A stretch of 64,000 nt of DNA from Caenorhabditis remanei (lineage: Eukaryota > Nematoda > Chromadorea > Rhabditida > Rhabditidae), in NCBI RefSeq assembly GCF_010183535.1, contig NC_071332.1:3472001-3536000 (forward strand), read 5' to 3'. Positions 1 through 11,030 of this stretch are shown piece by piece. How positions within the stretch are numbered: position 1 is the first letter of the stretch; every line of letters begins with the position of its first letter. Made by a program: the position numbers and the translations under genes. Under the pieces are notes generated by a model that saw only the letters and a list, made by a program, of their open reading frames with translations, searched no databases and was not told the origin of the DNA.

Positions 1-763
1 AAATTCAAAATTCCAACTATTTCGGCATTTCCAGAGCCAAAAACTGCAATTCCAGCGGATATTTCCGACCTATTTTCCAGAAATTTCAAGCTAGATTACT
101 GTAGAATTCACGGATTACTGTAACTGGGTTACTGTAGGAAGTAGGAAAAACCCGAATTCCAACTATTCTTCGGCCAAAAAGAGTTCAAAGTATTTCGAGT
201 TGTTTGTGTCTCATGGAATCAGAGAAGGGTCCCGCAGAAAATTGTTACATCCAGATGGGGGGCTCATCGAGTAGCCCCCTCCCCCAACTGATAGGATACT
301 TGATGAATTGAGTTCCGATTTTTTCATCTTTTTTTCTCCATTTTGTTTGCCTCCTAGGCTTTCGATTTCTTTTTGATTTATCTTCCAAAAAGTCAATTTT
401 TCCGTAGAAAAGGCATCACGATGCTCCAGAATCCCCCGGAACTTCAAAATTTTGGGATTCTGAATCCAATGAATCCAGATTTTCAACATTTTGGTTTGTA
501 GAATCTTCCTTTTTGTTACGGAATTTGAAATTTCGAGTCACGCCCACAAAATGAGTGGGCGTGGCTTCCAGGAAGATTCAACAAACTAAAAAGTTGAAAT
601 TTTAGATTTATTGAATTCAGAATTCCAAAACATTGAAGTTCCGGGGGATTCTGGTGCATCGACTGTTTTCCACCGGAAAATGGACTTTTTGAAGGGAGAA
701 TTCGGCGGGATTCTGAGAGATTCTGACGGATTCTTTGCTATGAAAAAATCGCCAAATTTCCAG
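1..763. other. Spacer upstream of the DGAT2-type gene
   Basis: No gene is supported here. The stretch is AT-rich. It contains a short hairpin-like GTGGGCGTGGC/GCCCAC motif near 540-570. Open frames on both strands show no recognisable domain and no convincing splice sites. The in-frame ATG at 611 lies upstream of a good 3' splice or trans-splice acceptor, so it is probably not the start of the next gene. I see no clear TATA box. Confidence 0.4.
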
Positions 764-2528
764 ATGCCGCACCTGCTCGGAATCGAATGGGCTCCGATGA
801 ACATCCCGCTCACCCGACGTCTTCAAACCCTCGGCGCTCTTCACTTCTTCTTCATCACCCTCTTCACCCCGGTGCTCGTGCTCACCGTCCCCTTCTACAT
901 GCTCTACACAATCGCCTGGCCACTTATCGTCGTCTACGCCCTCTGGCTGATCTACGATTGGGGATCGCCGAAACGTGGCGCCTACCGAAGCGAATGGTTT
1001 CAGAGGCAACGGATTCACTCGTGGTACGCCAACTACTTCCCGGTTCAGATGCACACGACGGCGGAGATGCCGGCAGAGCATAGCTATCTGATTGGCTACC
1101 ATCCGCACGGTATCATTTCGATGGCCGCGTTCATCAACTTTGCGACGAACGGAACCGGAATACTCGACACGTTGCCACACATCAGATTCCATTTGTGCAC
1201 GCTGGTCGGTCAATTCTGGACGCCATGGAGACGTGAATGGGGACTCCTTCACGGAATGATTGATTGCAGTCGTGAGAGTATCAAACACGTTTTGGAGCAC
1301 GAGGAGAAGGGAAAAGCGGTCGTGTTGGTGGTGGGCGGAGCCGAGGAGGCACTCGACGCCCATCCCGGTTGCCATATTCTAACGTTGAAGAAACGGAAGG
1401 GATTTGTGAAGATTGCGTTACAAACGGGCGCTCAACTCGTTCCGTGCTATTCGTTCGGAGAGAATGACATTTTCAATCAAGCCGAGAATCCGAAGGGATC
1501 GACGATCCGACAGTTTCAGACGATTATGAAGAGGATTCTGGGATTCTCGCCGCCGGCGTTCTATGGAAGAGGAGTGTTCAATTATACGTTTGGACTGTTG
1601 CCATTCAGGTGAGATCTTGTTCTCTGTGGGCGGAGTTAAGGGGCTTTTTGTCTGAAATCTGAAAATTTCCAGACGAAAACCTCATAACTTCGCTCATTTT
1701 GACGATAGACAGATTCCGTCTACAGATTCAGAATCCCCACGTCTTCTGCATCCCAGCCGTATCTTAAAATCGCGAAACGAAGATGGTTTTTAAGCTACTG
1801 ACGTGGGGATTCAAAATCCGTTTGTGGAATCTGTCTAGCGTCAACATAAACTGAGATCTGGAGATTTTTGTCTGAAAATTTCAGGTTTTTTGTGTTAAAA
1901 CCCAAAATTTCAGACAAAAATCTCCATATCTTCGTTTATTTTGAGGCTAGACAAATTTCAAAAACGGATACTGAATCTTTATGTCTTCCGGTTGTCGTAT
2001 TTCCAGAAATGCAAGTGCGCTCCATTGAGAATCCGTCAGTAAATCAGATAATCTCGCGGGAATTCGAATTTTTGAGTTAAATAGAAAAAATTCTGGTTCA
2101 CTAGCAAAAAACTGCAAGAAAATTGATTTTTTAACAGAAAAATGCAAATGTGCTCCATTGAGAATTTCGCGGGAATTCAAATTTTTGAGATTTTAGGATG
2201 TTTCAACGAGATGGAGCACGTTTACTGACAGTTTTTGAGCCAAAAATGCAAGTGCGCTCCATTGAGAATCCCGCGGGAATTCAAATTTTTGAGAGTTTTT
2301 GAGCCAAAAATGATGCAATTGCGCTCCAATCCAAATTCCCACCATAATTCCAGAAAACCCATCAACACAGTGCTCGGCGCCCCGATTCCCGTCACAAAGA
2401 CGCCAAATCCAACGCAAGAACAAATCGATACTCTCCACGAGACCTATATGAATAGTCTTCGTGAACTATTCGAGGCGCACAAGACGCGATTCGACGTCTC
2501 GCCGACCACTCAACTCGTCATTAATTAG
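764..2528 (+). CDS. dgat-2: Diacylglycerol O-acyltransferase 2 family (DGAT2/MOGAT-like)
   Basis: Two exons, 764-1608 and 2354-2528, join in phase (AG|A) to give 339 residues, a normal length for the family. DGAT2 enzymes transfer an acyl group from acyl-CoA to diacylglycerol in the ER or lipid-droplet membrane, the last step of triacylglycerol synthesis. Visible hallmarks are a hydrophobic hairpin at about residues 22-65, NYFPVQ, the catalytic HPHG at 113-116, [15 protein letters not shown] with GENDIF downstream, and the terminal VLGAPIPV block encoded by exon 2. I chose the start at 764 because TTTCCAG immediately precedes that ATG, an acceptor for trans-splicing or a 5' exon; the in-frame ATG at 611 lies upstream of it. 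The intron (1609-2353) is filled with dispersed repeats. The gene converges on the LPGAT1-like gene, with only 271 bp between their stops. The symbol follows recalled C. elegans synteny; other DGAT2 paralogues exist in worms. Confidence 0.88.
1680..2345. repeat. Dispersed hairpin and GTGCGCTCCATTGAGAAT repeats in the dgat-2 intron
   Basis: The first part (about 1680-1880) is a hairpin copy of the GTCTGAAA/CGTCTAGC family that recurs in the LPGAT1-like gene at 4.8-6.1 kb. The second part holds three or four copies of a unit containing TGCGCTCCATTGAGAATC and CGCGGGAATTCAAATTTTTG, at about 2010-2070, 2145-2195, 2248-2300 and 2308-2335. No coding potential is visible. Confidence 0.7.
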
Positions 2529-2799
2529 GTCATTAATTAGAGACTCTAATTAGGAGTTAATTACCTCGTCCCCCTAATTACCCAATTATATAATCACTTT
2601 GTTTTTTCATATTTCATATTCCTCTTTTTTCCACATTTTTCCACATTTTTTTCCAGATTTCACACCAATTATTATACGAGTTTTCTATCCGCCCCAGTTG
2701 ATTGATATTCTAGTTTTCAGTGGTAATCGATCTCTTTTTTCTTTGATTTTTTTCCGAGTAAAACTTTCCTTAATTAGTTAATTAATTAATTACCCTTAA
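2529..2799. other. Convergent 3' spacer between the two acyltransferase genes
   Basis: AT-rich spacer with repeated TTAATTA blocks. I looked on the minus strand for a further exon of the LPGAT1-like gene and found none. There is no canonical AATAAA on either strand, so both genes probably use variant poly(A) signals. Confidence 0.5.
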
Positions 2800-5700
2800 T
2801 TACCCACCCTTGACATATTTCTTCTCTCGAATCGCGCCGACCGTATCCTTCAACAACTTCAATTTACTATTACTCCTCTCTCTTGGCTCATCGTCATCTT
2901 GGCTCACTCGTGGTCCCACTTCTTCCAGAATTGCCTTCACGGCGCCCATTCGGGGGAGAGTCGTGTAGAGGAGATGAGGGAAACCGTTCTTCTTACCGTA
3001 GCTGAAAATATTGACTTTAGTCTCCAGAAAAATTGGGATTTTTCGGTCAAAAATTGCTTAAAATCAGAATTTTTGGATGTAGAAAAGCCATTTTCGAACA
3101 AAAAAACGACGAAAAACGTAGTTTTAAGAGGATAAAAGGGTTTTCGGGCTTTAAAAAATGGCATTTATCCCAAAAGAATAGTCGAAAAAAGGTTATTAGA
3201 CGGAAAATTGCTAGATGTCTACGGAGAGGGTAGATATAACAATGGAGAGAAGGAAATCTGATTTTAGGGCTCGTTTTCGGCTGAAATACGCAATTTCAGA
3301 CCATTTTTTCGGTGTTTTAAATCGGTTTTTTAGGTATTTTATTGATAAAATTACACCTGAGACCAGTTAAGATGTTGCAAATGGGCTTTTCACTGTTTCA
3401 ATCGGAAATCGGCCACATTTTCAGTGAAAATCTCGTATTTTCAGAAAAAAGTTTTTTGGATTCTATTCAATTTAAAGACGACTTCATGGAATTCAGACAT
3501 TAAGAATCTTGAAAATTGAGCGATTCTTAAATTTTCGTTAAAACATGTTTTTTTTTCGAAAATTTTTCAATTTTTCATCGAAAATGTGACCATTTTTGAC
3601 AATTTTTCAGAATTCCTTCTAATTCTGAATGTTATTAGCAGAGCAATTTCGTTACAACCACGCCCCACCGCAGACGAGAGAGTATCGGCGAAAGACGCAG
3701 AGTTTTTTTCTGGCATGAAACAGATTTTCACCATTTTTGATCTATTTTTGCATAATTTTCACTCGGAAATTGGCAAATTTTTAGTTGAAACTTGTGAAAA
3801 TAGATAAAAAATGGTGAAAATCTGTTTCATGTTTTTTTTGCTAATAACATTCAGAATTAGAAGAAATTCTGAAAAATTGTCAAAAATGGTCACATTTTCG
3901 ATGAAAAATTGAAAAATTTTCGAAAAAAAAACATGTTTTAACGAAAATTTAAGAATCGCTCAATTTTCAAGATTCTTAATGTCTGAATTCCATGAAGTCG
4001 TCTTTAAATTGAATAGAATCCAAAAAACTTTTTTCTGAAAATACGAGATTTTCACTGAAAATGTGGCCGATTTCCGATTGAAACAGTGAAAAGCCCATTT
4101 GCAACAGGGGCGTGGTTGTAAGAAGGCGCGGGCTGCTAATAGTCGAACATTTGACTTTTTCGCGAAAAAATTCCAAAAATTTGAAAATTTGACTTTCGCG
4201 CCAATTTGCCCGGGCCTTGACAACTATGGAATTTTGGATTTTTCTCAAAATGTTTTGAAATAAATTTCCAGTTTTCTATTCTATATACCCTCTCCATTAC
4301 AATTTCCCCTAATTTTAAGTACCTCTGACTGCTCTCAACACGTTTATAATAGAATCCTCCTTCCGGAAATAGAATAACCCATCGTCTATCTCTATCCCAG
4401 AAGACGTCATGCAAATGTTTTTTGAGTCGAATCAACTCTTTATCCCTCGTCGCTTTTCCCTGTTGAATGAAATAATCTCCGTGATTATTTCCAATAATTC
4501 CGAATGGAGTCCATCGGAACATTACATCCATCAACCATAACGTCTTTCGACTCGCCACGCCCTTATTCTGGAGTACTGTCATCAGAGTTGGCACGTCGGC
4601 TGTGCTCTGATGGTTACACATCATCAGAACTCGCTCGTCACGGTAGTACGTCGTGACGTCATCTCCGTATTCGTAGACATCGTACCCAGCGGTGTAGCCC
4701 CAGTAGGCGATGAACGATTGAAGCCAACGGTAGAGTTTTCCCTCGACGAACCAGTAGAGGCGAGGCCTGGAAATGACAAAATGGAGCACGAAAAATGAAA
4801 ATGGCATGGTTAGAATGCTGAAAACGTGAGGATTCTGAATCTATCTTCGAAATTTGTCTTGAGTCAAAATGAGCGGAGTTATGGAGCTTTTTGTCTGAAA
4901 ATTCCGACTTTACTGACTGAAAACTCCTTAACTCCGCCCATTTTGACTCCAGACAAATTTCGAAGATAGATTCAGAATCCTCACGTTTTCAGCATTCTAA
5001 CCATGCCATTTTCATTTTTCGTGCTCCATTTTCTCAATTCCGAATTTGCGATTTCAAAAAACTCCTACGAAATAACCAACGGCAAGGTCGGAGATCCAAA
5101 ATGGCATGAATAGAAAGATGAAAACATGAGGATTCTGAATCCGTTTGTGAAATTCGTCTAGCATCAAAATGGGCGGAGTTATAACGTTTTTTGTCTGTAA
5201 AATCAGAAATTTTCAGACAAAAAGCTCTTTAACTCTGCTCATTTTGACTCTATTTTCTGGGAACTTTTTGAAATCGCGGATTCGCGAATAAAAAAATGAA
5301 TGAATAAAATCGGTATGGTTAGAATCCTGAAGACGTGAGGATTCTGAATCAGTTTATGGAATTTTTCTATCGTCAAAATGAGCTGAGTTATGAAGCTTTT
5401 TGACAATAACATTCCGATTTTACAGACAAAAAGCGTCACCAATCCGCTTGATTTTCACTCTAGGAAAATTTCGAATATAGATTCAGAATCCTCATGTCTT
5501 CAGAATTTTAACCATGCCAGTTTGGATCTCCACAACTTTATGAAATCGCGGATTCGGGTATGAGAAAATGTTGCGGGAAAAATGAAATCGGTATGATGAG
5601 AATGATGAAGACGTGAGGATTCAGAATCTGTTTGTAAAATTCGTCTAGCATCGAAATGGGCGGAGTTATAACGTTTTTTGTCTGTAAAATCCGAAATTTT

Positions 5701-7202
5701 CAGACGAAAAGCTCCTTAACTCCGCCCATTTTGACGATGGACAGATTCGGTCTTCAGACTCAGAATCCTTACGTCTTCTGCTTCCAAACTATGATAGTTT
5801 TGATGCCCGATCCTAAAATTGCAAATATGGAAATGGTGAAATGAAGGTTATCAATAACAACTGGCATGGTTAGAAAGATGGAGACGTGAGAATTCAGAAT
5901 CCGTTTTTGAAATTCGTCTAGAATCAAAATGGGCGGAGTTACGACGTTTTTGGGTGAAAAATAGGAAATTTCACCCAAAAACGTCGTAACTCCGCCCATT
6001 TCCATTCTAGACAAATTTCGAATACAGATTTCAGAATCCTTAAAAACTGTTTTTTGCATTCTGGATATCTCTATGATTTTAAGTCTTTTTTTCAGTTTTT
6101 TGCTGAAATTTTGATGTTTCTCCATCCCAAAATTCCCATTTCTTACCATATAGTTCTTGCCCACATCACGGGCAACATGAATCCAAAGTAGGTGGCGAAG
6201 AATACAGTAACCAGTGAGAGACACAGCATTGTTCGGAATGGGGCCTTCACGACCCACCATAGACGACTAGCGAAGCTGCCTTGTTCGATGACAAGGCGAC
6301 TTCCGGGCGGTCTGAAACTAGGGGGGACATTAAGATGAGTTTTCTTCGCTGAAATTTTTTCGATTTTCAGCCAAAATTCGAAAAATTTTAGAGGTAACTG
6401 GACCGAACGTGACCCAGTGGTCCTGAAATGCAGTTAATCTGAAATTAGGCTCAAAAATGAGCCTAATTTCAGATTGACCGCATTCCAGGACCGAATTTGA
6501 ACTTTTTCGTTTGAATTTCAGCTTTTTTATTTCCAAACTTCAGCTGTTTTATTCGAATTTCAGTTTTTTCCCGAATTTCAGCTTTTTTGCCAAATTTCAG
6601 CTCAGCTTTTTCGTCGAATTTCAGTTTTTTTTTTTCGAATTTCAGTTTTTTTTTCGAATTTCATCTTTTTTTCCGGAATTTCAGCTTTTTTTTTAAAGGA
6701 ATTTCAGCTGTTTTCATCGAATTTCAGCTTTTTTTTAACCATTCTCAGCTTTTTTTCGAATTTCAGTTTTTTTCTTGAATTTCAGCTTTTTTTAACGAAT
6801 TTCAGCGTTTTTTTTTTCTCGAATTTCAGCTGTTTTATTCGAATTTCAGCTTTTTTCTTCGAATTTCAGCTTTTTTTTTTTCTGAATTTCAGCTTTTTTT
6901 TCTGAATTTCAGCTTTTTTCGAATTTCAGCTTTTTTCGAATTTCGGTTTTTTTTCGTCGAATTTCAGTTTTTTTTTCCGAATTTCGGTTTTTTTCGTCGA
7001 ATTTCAGTTTTTTTCCGAATTTCAGCTTTTTTTCAGTTTTATTTTCGAGACGTTTCGAAACCAGTTATTTGGAAAATGGGACATTTGGCAACTTTGCCAT
7101 TTCGAAACAGTTGCCAAATGTCTTTTATTTTTCAAAAAAATGTTTCACCTACCGCTGCCCATTGGCCAAATCGAGCAACTTTTGCGTTTGCTCGTCGCAC
7201 AT
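2800..7202 (-). CDS. acl-14: LPGAT1-like lysophospholipid acyltransferase (PlsC/AGPAT fold)
   Basis: Four exons on the minus strand (7153-7202, 6147-6311, 4323-4766, 2800-3001) join in correct phase and encode 286 residues. The family acylates lysophosphatidylglycerol and related lysophospholipids in the ER membrane. Seen in the sequence: a hydrophobic segment in exon 2 (LCLSLVTVFFATYFG), the acyltransferase H-x4-D motif NHQSTAD with His124 and Asp129, and the phosphate-binding FPEGG at 205-209. The block ESSQSYGKKNGFPHL then runs into LPRMGAVKAIL, which closely parallels LPGAT1. Exon 1 is only 50 nt; I chose its ATG because its phase-2 end fits exon 2 exactly. The protein stops soon after KYVKGG, roughly 80-100 residues shorter than mammalian LPGAT1, and the adjacent gene leaves no room for more exons. 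Introns 2 and 3 carry hairpin arrays and a large palindrome. The symbol rests on recalled synteny. Confidence 0.85.
3374..4105. repeat. 732-bp near-perfect palindrome in intron 3 of the LPGAT1-like gene
   Basis: The left arm begins GTTGCAAATGGGC at 3374 and the right arm ends GCCCATTTGCAAC at 4105. The arms mirror each other to a centre near 3740, and each is about 355 bp. Both arms contain the same poly-T/poly-A runs and an AAACATG motif. No open frame of note. It looks like a foldback element; I could not identify a target-site duplication. Confidence 0.8.
4810..6060. repeat. Array of five hairpin units in intron 2 of the LPGAT1-like gene
   Basis: Five consecutive units each read AAAATGGGCGGAGTTA...GTCTG, then CAGACAAAAAGCTCC, then TAACTCCGCCCATTTT, forming hairpins at about 4815-5010, 5125-5250, 5325-5515, 5605-5770 and 5880-6040. 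Between them, GAYGTGAGGATTCTGAATC recurs. The sequence at 4990-5035 is an inverted copy of 4770-4810, next to the exon 3 acceptor. Non-coding. Confidence 0.75.
6500..7040 (+). repeat. Tandem array of CGAATTTCAGCTTTTTT units
   Basis: About 25 degenerate copies of a 17-25 bp unit, consensus CGAATTTCAGCTTTTTT, lie in intron 1 of the minus-strand LPGAT1-like gene. On the plus strand each unit contains TTTCAG, the consensus nematode 3' splice site; the host gene is read from the other strand. Confidence 0.85.
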
Positions 7203-7439
7203 TGTTGACTTGTTTCTTTCTTTTTCTCTAAACGAAAATAATTTTTTTTTTGACGAGTTTTCAAGTGTGAGGGAGTGGCGCCACGGATAGACGGAGCAAG
7301 TTGAAGAAAGTCAGGTGAGGGGGGGATGAAATGGGCTCCAAAGAGCAAGAGTAATTTGATATGGGAAAGTGAGAAAGGGGGGGGGGGGAATCGTAAGAAT
7401 ACACTAGAGAGATTTTATTGGGGAGAGAAGCATACAAAC

Positions 7440-9300
7440 ATATGCTTTTGTATTTATTGGAAAGTGAATCATTTTGGAAGAAAAGAATGAAAATCGTACA
7501 GTTTTGGGAACGAGAAAGCGCGAAAAAATTGAATTTTTCGGGAAAATTTGGGATTTTTGAGTGGAAAAAGTCATAATTTTACAAGAAATTGTGACTTTTT
7601 CGTAGTAAAAAGGTATTTAAACACTGAACTTTTTGAAGGAAAAAAGGTTTTTGAGTCGAATATATAGAATTTTCAGTGAAAAGTTGAGTTTTTCGACAAA
7701 AAAGGGTGAATTTTGGGTGGAAAACAACCAATTTTTCGAGAAATTTAGACTTTTTTGAAGTAAAAATTGCAATTTTCGATGGAAAATTAGATTTTTGGAT
7801 GAAAATTTGAAAAATTGGGCTAAAATTCTGAAAATTACTTTTTTAAAAAAGAAGCATTTTCTGGAAATTTAGATATTTTTGAGTGGAAAACTACCAATTT
7901 TTCGAGAAATTAGGACATTTTTGCAGTAAAAACTGCAATTTTCGATGGAAAATGCGATTTTTGGATGCAAAATTTGAAAAAATGGTCTGAAATTCGAAAT
8001 ATTACTTTCACAAAAGTCGCATTTTTCTAAATTTCGGTAGAGCGCACTTGACAGAACTGATGTTGTTTTGGTAGGGAAATTAGAGGAAATTAGATTAAAA
8101 AATAGGGTAAAATAAAGTGAATCGTTTTGGAAGAAAGAATGAGAAAAGGGAGAGAATCGTACAGTTTTGGGAACAAGAAAATACGAAAAAATTGAATTTT
8201 CGGGAATTTTTGGGGGATTTTTGGCTGGAAAAGTGGTTTTTGGAGCAAAAAAATACCCAAAAAATCGGTTTTTTTTACTCGAAAATGTTCAATTTTGACA
8301 GAAAATTTACCGGTTTTTTGAAAAAAAGGGCTGAAATTCTCAAAATTACCAAAAAATTGTTTTCTAAATTTCGGTAGAGCGCACTTGACAGAACTGTTGT
8401 TCTTTTGGTAGGGAAAATTGAGGACATTTGATTAAAAAATAGGTTAAACTCCAATTTTTTGTGTGAAAAATTGGGGTGTTCGACGAAAATCTTTATTTCT
8501 CAGTGAAAATTGCTAATTTTTAATAAAAAATCACAAAAAATCGGAAAATTTGCTCAGTAGAGCGCAGTTGCGAAAACTGGGTGGTTCCAATAAAAAGTAG
8601 AAAAAAGATAAGTTTTTAAACAAACAGTGGAGCGCAGTTGCTGAAAATCAATTTCTCAGTAAAAATTGCAATTCTTGACTGAAAAAAAGGGACCAATAGA
8701 AAATTTGCAAATTTTCCGAAAAATTCAAAATTCTGAAAAATTGCGCAGTGTCAGTGGAGCGCAGTTGCTAAAACCTGGCTGTCTAATCGGAAAGTTGATA
8801 AAATTTCAATTTTAAGCAAAAATTAGCCCAAAATCGACAGAAAACGGTCAAATTTCATAATTTCTTTACTATTTAAACCGATTTTCACTCAAACTTCCAG
8901 AAAATTCCAGAAAAACCCTAAAAAAAAGAGTAATATCCGAAAAACTGCTTCCTTTCAGTGGAGCTTGTTAAAACTTGATTTACAAGTAGTAAATTTACAG
9001 AAAATCTAAATTTTTAGCCGAAAAAATAGACCAAAATCGACAAAAATCGGTCAATTTTCATCATTTTTTTCTAAATTTCACACGATTTTCACTTAAATTT
9101 CCAGAAAATTCTAAAAACCCCTAAAAATTCAAAATTACGAAAAAATTGCTCAGTGCCAGTGGTGCGCAGTTTCTAAAACCAGGTTCACTATATTTTGAAA
9201 GTTGGTGAATTTTTATCAATTTTAAGCAAAAAATAGCCCAAAATCGACAAAAAACGGTCAATTTTCATCATTTTTTTCTAAATTTAACACGATTTTCACT
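7440..9300. repeat. Degenerate tandem segmental duplications
   Basis: A segment starting GTGAATCATTTTGGAAGAA at about 7455 is repeated at about 8117. Each copy is followed by a GTACAGTTTTGGGAAC motif. The block TTTCGGTAGAGCGCACTTG occurs at about 8030 and 8370. Shorter variants of GAGCGCAGTTGC plus flank continue at about 8560, 8630, 8755, 8960 and 9155. No coding region recognised. Confidence 0.65.
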
Positions 9301-9776
9301 TAAATTTCCTCCTTTTAAAAAATGATGTAAAAATTTCCTCATTTTCCTCTAAATATTTCATCACACACACACACAACACAGAACTCTCACTGTGAGACGT
9401 GTCGTAGTAAAGGGGGAACAACTTTCGAAAGAGAGGGAAGTATTTACTCTTTTGGAGGACAAACATTAACCAATTACCCAATTTTCCTCAGAAAAAAGAG
9501 GAAAAAGAAGACGTTAAAGTCAGAAAAAAAGGGGGAAGGAGGTGGTATCACAAAAGGACAATTAAATCAAGTGAAAAGGGGAGGTAGTGTTATCAAATGA
9601 AAAGAAATCACGGGGGAGAGAAAACAGCTGATTGCTGATCTTATTTATTTATTTTGATGTGATGAGAATTTCCTCATGATATATACTTGAGGGGAGACTT
9701 AGACAGAGAAAGTTATTATTGTTATAAGAAAAGTGTATTTAAATTTAAGGCTCCGCCTCTAAAACGGTACTCGGGA
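9301..9776. other. Spacer with a short CA repeat
   Basis: Contains a (CA)n run near 9361-9378 and purine-rich sequence at 9490-9600. I see no gene, RNA or structured repeat in it. Confidence 0.4.
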
Positions 9777-10160
9777 CACATCTTTATGGACCTATTCTGG
9801 GATAGCAAAAAAAATAGTTTTTTGCTATTCAGAAAGTAGCGAAAAAAGCAAAAAACTCCTGGTTTGGAGGTTTTTTTTCTTGGCCTTTTCTAGGACAGCC
9901 GGCGGATTTCTAGGCCATGTGTAGATTTACGGGAGAGCAGTTCAAAAGTAGCGATAAAGTACATGGATGTTGAAAAAATCACAAAAAAATCTCCCGTAAA
10001 TCTACACATGGCCTAGAAATCCGCGGGCTGGCCTAGAAAAGGTCAAGCAAAAAATACCTCCAAACCAGGAGTTTTTGCTTGATTTGCTACTTTCTGAATA
10101 GCAAAAAATAAGCAAAAAACTATTTTTTTTGCTATCCCAGAATAGGTCCATAAAGATGTG
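9777..10160. repeat. 384-bp palindromic element
   Basis: Left end CACATCTTTATGGACC and right end GGTCCATAAAGATGTG are exact inverted copies. The arms continue through a TTTGCTATTCAGAAAGTAGC block and CCTCCAAACCAGGAG. The core contains GTAGATTTACGGGAGA, a motif also present at the coq-6 intron palindromes and in the two promoter boxes. No target duplication was resolved. Confidence 0.8.
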
Positions 10161-11030
10161 AAAAACCCGAGAAATCCTTTAAAAAATACCAAAAAATAGT
10201 CTGAAAACTAAGATTTTCTGGAGTTAAAAACAATGAATTTGTTTGAAAACTATGGGTCAAACTCCGCAAACATGTATTTGAGCAAAATATTTGAGAAGAC
10301 TTCGGAAAATCACTGTTTCTGTTACTAAATTTGGAAAATTATGAAAATTAAGGCAATATCTGTCAAAAAATTTCAATATTTTAATAACAAAAACAGTGAT
10401 TTTCCAATTTTTTGCTCAAAAACGTGTTGCCGGAGTCTTTTTATACAAATTCAAAAGTTACAGTCTCCGGGAAGTTGATTCAACGAAAAAAGGATTTTAG
10501 CAATTTTGTTGCTTTCTAACTACTCAAAAATCAGTTTTAAACCTAAGAATCTCACTTTTCACAGAAAAATTTCAACCAAAAATGCTCAAAACCACTGGAA
10601 AGTGGCCTAAACGCCTCATAAATCATCCTCATCAAAAAATTCCACGTCAAGCCGCTAAAATGAGGTCGATTGAGGAGGCAGGAATTGAAACAATACGGGA
10701 AATGAGGAGACGGAGGAAGCCGCACGCGTTTTTTCGCGCATCTCTCTTTTCTTTTGCAGTCTTTTTTAGAAAAATGGACTGCACAAAGCTTATAATTGAA
10801 AAATGGCAAAAAAAAAGTGGAAAAGACCGAAAAACAGTGGTGGGAGGAAGGGATATATCAATTACACTGGATGAGAGGGGTGTCACCTGTTTTTTCTGGG
10901 TTTCACACTATTTTTCACTGTTTTTTGATTGTTTTTATCGATTTTTATTGAAAAAAATGGTTTTTTCTTCATTTCTTCATTCAAAAATCACTTTTTCAAG
11001 CATCCAAAATTAATTAATTCAAAAATATTC
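10161..11030. other. Repeat-poor spacer left of the TIR element
   Basis: AT-rich sequence. A 143-codon open frame on + at 10582-11013 has low-complexity composition, no domain I recognise and no supporting splice or promoter signals, so I do not call it. Nothing else seen. Confidence 0.4.

Noticed and set aside
211..489. 92-codon minus-strand frame near the left edge
   Set aside because: No domain, no splice context, and low-complexity composition.
617..1375. 252-codon open frame on the minus strand
   Set aside because: It is the antisense shadow of the DGAT2-type exon; the plus-strand frame has all family motifs.
10582..11013. 143-codon plus-strand frame
   Set aside because: Composition is that of AT-rich spacer (Phe, Lys, Arg runs). 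No recognisable block, promoter or acceptor.
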